Shown here piece after piece: positions 23,501 through 32,500 of a stretch of 64,000 nt of DNA (position 1 is the first letter of the stretch; every line of letters begins with the position of its first letter). The notes beneath the pieces are model-generated. The model was given only the letters and a program-made list of their open reading frames with translations, was not told the origin of the DNA and ran no database searches. Source of the DNA: Liolophura sinensis (lineage: Eukaryota > Mollusca > Polyplacophora > Chitonida > Chitonidae); contig NC_088305.1 of assembly GCF_032854445.1 (NCBI RefSeq), positions 15,237,717 through 15,301,716 of the forward strand. The letters are read 5' to 3'. The position numbers were made by a program, and so were the translations under genes.

Positions 23501-26500
23501 CTTCAGGTCATTAAACTGGGGTCTTCCTATCTGTAAAGAAACCAAAATGACCCACGGTTACAACAAAAGATAGAAGTCTAATATGTACACCCTAAATGGT
23601 TCTGGTGACAAAACCGCCATTTGTGCCGCTCTAGAAAGACGCTGTGGACTTAGAAGATTCAATATATGAACGTTCCATCTAATTTTTATTGGATAAATAA
23701 GGGGTCTTCATTGTATCTGTGACCCTGACATAGGATCTCGATCGATTTATCCACCCCTGAGAAAAAAACGGCTATGGAATCGCACTAGTTTCTTTTGTGC
23801 CGCAGAATGTCTTTCTAAAGCTCAGGTTAGAGCAAAGGGACAGGGCTGGTTGGCCCGGTGTCAGTACATGCATAATGTGACTGGGTAGGGTGTCAGGGCT
23901 GGTATCTTAGGTATGATACTTAAGTGCTGGCAACACTCGCCCGTCACAAAAAGACACAGTGCATGTACACGCACCTAGTGACTCCTCATGGTCAGAGGAC
24001 TGAAAACTTGATAAGTACGACGTGAAACTACAAGCTTACGTACATACCTACAAGCCTCCTGGGGGTAAATATATCTACATTTAGTCAATTGGCATTGTTT
24101 ATGCGTTTACTGATTTATTTGCCACAGTCATGTAACTCAGATATTCTAGAGTACGGCGTAAAATACCAGTTAAATGATTTATTGATTTATTTTACTAAGT
24201 GTTGGCTCAGTATGCGTGCGAAGGAAGTAAGAAACTATACTTCAGCTATGCCACAAACGACTCGGCCCCAGCAGATATTTACGCTGTGGGGAAAAAGTCG
24301 ACGTGTGGGAAAGCCGCGGGGGAGGGGATGGGATCAGCAACACTGGAGAACAGATACGAACTGACCATTGATCTGTCTGGAACGACTCAGTCCCCGGACT
24401 GTGGTGTACAGGTGAGATTTGACACGAGAATGATTAACGTCAGATAAATGGTAGATCTGACACACTGTCGGGTTACACTCAGATAAGTAGAAAATTTGAC
24501 GCAGTAACGGGTTACAATCAGAGAAGTGGAAGATTTGACACACTAAAGGGTTACAATCAGATAAGAGCTAGATTTGACACACTAACGGGCTACAATCAGA
24601 TAAGTGGAAGATCTGACACACTAACGGGTTACAATCAGATATTTGGTAGATGTGACACACTAACAGGCTTTAATCAGATAAGAGCTAGATTTGACACACT
24701 AACGGGCTACAATCAGATGAGAGCTAGATTTGACACACTAACGGGCTACAATCAGATAAGTGGAAGATTTGACACACTAACGAGGTACAATCAGATATTT
24801 GGTAGATGTGACACACTAACAGGCTCTAATCAGATAAGTGGTAGATTTGACACACTAACGGGCTACAATCAGATATTTGGTAGATTTGACACACTAACGC
24901 TCTATAACCAGATAAGTAGTAGATTTGAAACACTAACGGGCTACAATCAGATATGTGCTAGATTTGACACACTAACGGATTACAACCATATATTTGGTAG
25001 ATGTGACACACTAACGGGCTATAATCAGATATGTGGTAGATTTGACACACGCTCATATACATGTAAGTGGTAGACTTGACACGTACAATAACCGGTTACA
25101 ATCAGATAAGCGGTAGATTTGACACAGTAACACGCTACAGCTAGTTCATTGATGGATTTGACACAGTAACTGATTACAGCGTTAATCCAATAGTGGATCT
25201 GACACAGTAGCTGATTACAGTTAGACAATGGTGGACTTGACACAGTAGATTATAACAGTTAGATCAGTGGTGGATTTGACACAATAGATGATTACAATTA
25301 GATGAATGGTGGATTTGACACAGTAGCCGATTACAGATAGACAGTGGTGGATTTGACACAGTAGCTGATTACAGTTAGATCAATGGTGGATTTGACACAG
25401 TTGCTGATTACAGTTAGATCAATGGTGGATTTGACACAATAGCCGATTACAGTTAGACAGTGGTGGACTTGACACAGTAGATTATTACCGTTAGATCAGT
25501 GGTGGATTTGACACAGTAGATAATTACAGTTAGACAGTGGTGGATTTGACACAGTAATGGCTACTGTTAATGATAGACATAATGATGGATTAGTTAGATA
25601 CATGTAAGTGTACATCCGGTACTGTGACATGTGGCTTGTCACAGTACCGGATAAAATTATATCGGTGGTACATATGTGTAGATTATGTTGCAAGTACGCT
25701 AAAACACACGCAACAGAACAATCAAAAGTTCTGCAATGTTCCAGTTCAAGGACAAGACTTCACCTTGCTAACACATATTTCAGTCGAAAGTGGGATAGTC
25801 AAGCTGTCTGAAAACTTTATTATTTTAATGAGATTTCACCGAATAACATGAAGAACAAAATGGCAATACTGCTCAAACGGCTGGTGTGAATCGAGGCGGC
25901 AATCTTGAGAAATTGCTCCAATCAAACACGTTGCTATCAGATTGTGCGGCCTAAGCTGTAACTTAGCCTTTACCCATTCACTCCATGAAGTGACATATGA
26001 TAACACAAAACTACAGCATAAAACATCATTTTGAAATGGTTTACAACGATTTATTTACGTGTAGCGGAAGGTCCATTTCACGCAGTGTTGTGGGACAGGT
26101 CTGTATCATTTACAGACCACCACAGGCGTAACATCAGTTGATTTACAAGCCGTGTACTATTCAACAACGGTATTACAAATTATGTTAGCCAAACAGAATT
26201 GTGTCTCGGCCTAAACAGCATTCATCTCCCTAGTTCACCTTAGAGCTTTTTAGACACGCTGTTCAAATTATACAAATACATTTTTGTCGTTCATGTTAGC
26301 GTTTAGTCAGCATGCAGTTGCCAACTAACAAAAGTCATTAGGGATGCCGAAGGGAATGGAATGAGAAGACGGCATTTCATAGGGAAATGCTGAAAATTAA
26401 TTAAAGTTTATGACATCATTTTTTTCTCTGAATTTATTAGAACTGAAGAATGAAAATTTTACCCTTTGTCTTTCTCGCATTTCAGTTATAAAATCAGTAA

Positions 26501-29500
26501 AATTAATGAAATACCGTTTTAAGCCGCGATAGCTAGGCCAGCATAAAATCCAACGACAGTCGAATGCCTAGATCAGCCTCAGTGGTGCTTTGATTTATTT
26601 CCATTTGTGTCAGAATTGAGCATAAATCCAGTTGTACAACAATCCTGTCGTAATTTTGTAAACATTTAACAGGAGTCAGAATTACCAGTACCAGCACAAC
26701 CCCTCCGGCGGCTACTACATGAACCAGGAGTTTCCCGGCCGTAGCCTACATCTGCAGGCTAGTCGTAAACTGTATAAACGATATAGTAGGCCTACTATAT
26801 GAACAGTTCAAGCAGTGGAAGAAATATCCTTTCACTATGTCCAATTTCCGAGAAAGCTATGACTTGGACCTTCTTTTCCACAGTCCATAACTTTAATCTG
26901 CCATAGTTTCAGTGAACTTTTACTAGGTTGAAAAAAATCTAAAAAAAATTTAATGCCGGTTTAAGATACTTTGAATGGTAGGTTTTCAGTGGTCATAAAC
27001 TTTAGTCAGGTGCAGTCTTTCACTTTAATAATCAGGAATGAGTAAGTTTATATCACACGAGAAGGCACCTTTTTACGTTATCACGTCACGCTAGCCCTGT
27101 TTAGCCTTTTGTTGTGTGTGGTTACGATCTCAGCGCCAGTTTTGTAATGTAACATCGCAGCGTAGCTTAGAGACTGGCAGGTAAGTCAACGCCGCTGGTA
27201 ATTCAGTCAGCCAATTAAGGTGTCTATAGAACATGGCCTCGTATCTTATAACGTTATAATACGGTGCCGTTTAACCATTATAACCATTTAATTATTCTTA
27301 CGTTTCTGTCTTCAGCAAGTTTCCACGGACACATACAGCGTGCGGTTTATCGTCCAGAGTTCGCCCTCAATTCTACAGGCAGACGATATGACGTATTACG
27401 TGACTTGTAATTTCAGCCAGCCATTCACCGAATTATCGTCAGCTGATGGGATCACTATAGAGAAGTATGATCATCGGTTTCATTTCCTTTCTTTTTTCTT
27501 AGAATCCTTGCTCCTAAAACTTTTCGAGACATTTCACCTACTTTACAGTGGTAGAAGGTACAAGACGTAAAACCTTTAGTGATTTCAGAAAGTTGTGCTC
27601 CTACATCACAGTCACAGGAAACGTAACTTAATCCATAAGGCATGGATCTCTGTGAACCTTCATTTTGTGTTAATCAAATTATACTTCATCAAAACGTTTT
27701 GCGAACCATTACACCTTAAAGATTTATTTATACATCTGATTGATGTTTTACACTGTACTCAAGATTATTTCATTTAAACGACGAAGGCTCGAGGGAAAAC
27801 CACATCCATCCGCAGGTTGCTGCCAGACCTTCTCACGTACGACACTAGAGGAAGCCGACATGAGCTGGACTTGAACTCACAGCGACCGCATTAGTGAGTA
27901 ATTGCGCTGCTCTCATTTTCAAAAACAGATGGCTATAGGGACCTGCGCTGTAGGGACCTGGGCTGTAGGGACCTGCGCTATAGGGACCTGCGCTATCAAA
28001 TGGGGTTATAGATATTTTTTCCACTTATACATGTTTGACTTCATGTCTGGGTTACAAATCCAGTTATTTACAATGTGACCGGGACCGTTGAAAACTACAT
28101 GAGATTGCTACACGATAACTTCTTATTATTCTGACGGGGTAAATCGCCAATCAAATAAATAAATAAATTTAATTATTCTGACATAAGACATTAGTCATCT
28201 TGGCGGGAGGTGGGTTCGAACTCACTACTTCATGTTACCCATTCATTGTCAGTTGAAGTAGCCTGGATTCTCGCACGACCGGGCTTTGGACGACTCAAGA
28301 TCATCTGTATGAATTCTTTTGGGGAATTTGCGTTATAATTACCATAAAATGGGTTTTCAGACAATTGACGAACGGGTCTGCTTCCAACCTGAAAGGCGAC
28401 GCTACCCTGACCGTTTTGGACAGTGAGAATAACGTGGTGAACAGAATCACTCTGGGACAACTCATTAAGCTTCGTGTGGAACTCACTGGCGCAGGTACGA
28501 CAGTGTAGTTTGGTAAATTCGCCATAAAATGTTCTGATGCGGATTTTGTGTATTTCCGGCAAGATGAACATACTAAGCTGTATAAAAACCACATGGCTAA
28601 TTTTCAAAACAGGATTATGCACAAATTTCCCGATGACTGTTGAGAGAGTTGAGTACGTTAGTTATTCCGGGGCACGTACAGAGTAAAGAGAATGTAGATG
28701 TATATAATCAGTCTTATATTTACTTTTTTGTTTAATTGTTTTACGCCGAGCTCAAGAACATGTCACTTATACGACCAGCGGCCAGCATTATGATGGGGAC
28801 AAACCGGACAAAGCCTGGAAGAAACCTACGGCCATCCGCAGGTTGCTTAGACCTTCCCGAGAGGAAGCCATCATCAGTTGGACAACATATGTGAGAGGCT
28901 CCTGTGTGCGAGTGTTTAGGGTGTACAATGAGCCTTGTAGGTTTAGGGTGTACAGTGAGCCTTGTAGGTTTAGGGTGCACAATGAGCCTTGTAGGTTTAG
29001 GGTGCACAATGAGCCTTGTAGGTTTAGGGTGTACAATGAGCCTTGTAGGTTTAGGGTGCACAATGAGCCTTGTAGGTTTAGGGTGCAAAATGAGCCTTGT
29101 AGGTTTAGGGTGCACAGTGAGCCTTGTAGGTTTAGGGTGTACAGTGAGTCTTGTAGGTTTAGGGTGCACAATGAGCCTTGTAGGTTTAGGGTGCACAATG
29201 AGCCTTGTAGGTTTAGGGTGCACAATGAGCCTTGTTGGTTTAGGGTGCACAATGAGCTTTGTAGGTTTAGGGTGTACAATGAGCCTTGTAGGTTTAGGGT
29301 GCACAATGATTCTTGTAGGTTTAGGGTGCACAATGAACCTTGTAGGTTTAGGGTGCACAGTGAGACTTGTAGGTTTAGGGTGCACAGTGAGTCCTGTTGG
29401 TTTAGAGTGCACAGTGAGTCCTGTTGGTTTAGAGTGCACAGTGAGTCCTGTTGGCTTAGAGTGCACAGTGAGTCCTGTTGGTTTAGAATGCACAGTGAGT

Positions 29501-32500
29501 CCTGTTGGTTTAGAATGCACAGCGAGTCCTGTTGGTATAGAGTGCACAGTGAGTCCTGTAGGTTTAGAATGCACAATGAGTTATGTAGGTTTAGAGTGCA
29601 CAGTGAGTCTTGTAGGTTTAGAGTGCACAGTGAGTCCTGTAGGTTTAGAGTGCACAGTGAGCCTTGTAGGTTTAGAGTGCACAGTGAGTCTTGTAGGTTT
29701 AGAGTGCACAGTGAGTCCTGTAGGTTTAGAGTGCACAATGAGTTATGTAGGTTTAGAGTGCACAGTAAGTCTTGTAGATTTAGAGTGCACAGTGAGTCTT
29801 GTCGGTTTATAGTGCACAGTGAGTCTTGTAGGTTTAGCTTGTTCAATATGTCTTGTAGGTTTAGCTTGTTTAATGTGTCTTGTAGGTTTATAGTGTACAA
29901 TGAGTCCTATTGGCTTAGAGTGTACAATGAGTCCTATTGGCTTAGAGTGCACAGTAAGTCTTGTAGGTTTAGAGTGCACAGTGAGTCTTGTAGGTTTAGA
30001 GTGCACAGTGAGTCTTGTAGGTTTAGCTTGTTCAATATGTCTTGTAGGTTTAGCTTGTTCAATGTGTCTTGTAGGTTTATAGTGTACAATGAGTCCTATT
30101 GGCTTAGAGTGTACAATGAGTCCTATTGGCTTAGAGTGTACAATGAGTGTTGTAGGTTTAGAGTGTACAGTTAGTCTTGTTGGTTTAGAGCGTACAATGG
30201 GTTTTGGCGATTTAGAGTCTACAATGAGTCTGGCAGTCAATGAGTTTTATTGGTTTAGAGTGTAGAATAAGTCTTGTTGGTTTAGAGGATACAATGAGTC
30301 TTGTAATTTTAGAGAGTAAAATGGGTTTTGTAGGTTTAGAGTATACAATGTTAATTGTCTTGTTTCTTAAGAGTGTACAATGAATCTTGTAGGTTTACCA
30401 TCTACAGTGATTCTTGTATGTTTAACATCTTGTCTTGTTTTAGAGTGTACAATGAATCTTGTAGGTTTACCATCTACAGTGAGTCTTGTACGTTTAACAT
30501 CTTGTCTTGTTTTAGAGTGCACAATGAGTCTTGTAGGTTTAAAGACTACAGTGAGTCTTGATGTTTTAGAGTGCACAATGTGTCTTGCAGGTTTAGAGTG
30601 TACAATGAGACTTGTAGGGTTAGAGTGCACAATGAGTCTTGTAGGCTTACCATGTACAGTATGTATGTTTAACATCTTGTCTTGTTATCTTATAGAATAC
30701 AGCGAGTCTTGTACGTTTAACATCTTGTCTTGTTGTTTTAGAGTGCACAATGTGTCTTGTAGGTTTAGAGTGTACAGTGAGTCTTGTAGGTTTAGAGTGT
30801 ACAGTGAGTCTTGTAGGTTTAGAGTGTACAGTGAGTCTTCATGTTTTGGAGTGGACAATGAGTCTTCCAGGTTTAAAGTGTACATTGAGTCTTGTAGGTT
30901 TAGATTGTACAGTGAGCCTTGTAGGTTTAGTGTACAGTGAGTCTTAAAGGTTTAGAGTGTAGAGTGAGCCTTTTTGTTTTAGAGTTCACAATGAGTCTTG
31001 CAGGTTAAAAGTGTAGAATGTGTCTTATAGGTTTAGCGTTTACAGTGTGTCTTGTAGGTTTAGCGTTTACAACCAACCTTGCAGGTTTAGAGTGTACAAT
31101 ATGTCATGTAACTTTAGAGTGTACAATGTGTCTTACAGGTTAAGAGTGTACAGTGAGTCTTGTTGTTTTAGAGTTCACAATGTGTCTTACAGGTTTAGAG
31201 TGTACAGTGAGCCTTACAGGTTTAGAGTGTACAGGGAGTCTTGTAGGTTTAGCGTTTACAACGAATCTTGCAGGTTTAAATTGTACAGTGTGTCATGTAA
31301 GTTTTGAGTGTACAATGTGTCTTACAGATTTAGAGTGTACAATGTGTCTCACAGGTTTAGAGTGTACAGTGAGTCTTGTTCTTTTAGAGTGCACAGTGTG
31401 TCTGACAGGTTTAGAGTGTACAGTGAGCCTTGCAGGTTTAGAGTGTACAGTGTGTCTTGTAGGTTTAGCGTTTACAACGAATCTTGCAGGTTTAGAGTGT
31501 ACAATGTGTCATGTAAGTTTTGAGTGTACAATGTGTCTTACAGGTTTAGAGTGTACAATGTGTCTCACAGGTTTAGAGTGTACAGTGAGCCTTGCAGGTT
31601 TAGAGTGTACAGTGTGTCTTGTAGGTTTAGCGTTTACAACGAATCTTGCAGGTTTAGACTGTACAGTGTGTCATGTAAGTTTTGAGCGTACAATGTGTCT
31701 TACAGGTTTAGAGTGTACAATGTGTCTCACAATGAGTCTTGTTGTTTTATAGTATACAGTGAGTCTTGTTGTTTTAGAGTGCGCAATGTGTCTTACAGGT
31801 TTAGAGTGTACAATGTGTCTCACAATGTGTCTTGTAGGTCTAGAGTGTACAGTGAGTCTTGTAGGTTTAGAGTGTACAGTGAGTCTTGTAGGTTTAGAGT
31901 GTACAGTGAGTCTTGTAGGTTTAGAGTGTACAGTGAGCCTTGTAGGTTTAGGGTGCACAATGAGCCTTGTAGGTTTAGGGTGTACAATGAGCCTTGTAGG
32001 TTTAGAGTGTACAGTGAGCCTTGTAGGTTTAGGGGGCACAATGAGCCTTGTAGGTTTAGAGTGTACAGTGAGCCTTGTAGGTTTAGAGTGTACAGTGAGC
32101 CTTGTAGGTTTAGAGTGTACAGTGAGCCTTGTAGGTTTAGCGTTAACAATTAATATTGTAAGTCCAGAGTGTACAGTTTCATGTACATGACCAATGCATT
32201 TCATAGGTTAATAGGTTTCATAGATGTGTAATCAATAAGTTTTGATTTACTGCTTGGTTGATTGCTTGATTTCTGACCTGGTTTTAGCTTAGTATATCCT
32301 CCTAATAAATTTCAAGAATCTTACTATTGAATGTACTCGATATCGTTATTGACACATTATTTTCTTTCAACCAATAATAAGTCTGACATACTTGGGCTCA
32401 CCACACAGTTTACAGAATTGTGAAAGCTCCATATAGAGGTGTAGACAGACTTTTGCTGTCCACAAGACCCTTCGATTTAGGAGGGTTCGCATTGGTTTAT

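Noticed and set aside
24717-25073. 118-codon frame with a 13-residue repeat
   Set aside because: It is the 39-bp array in ZP intron 6.
28741-30240. Open frames of 443, 370, 302 and 277 codons on both strands, resembling a 9-residue repeat protein
   Set aside because: They come from the 27-bp minisatellite whose period is a multiple of three; four overlapping frames on two strands being open at once is the mark of a repeat, not a gene.
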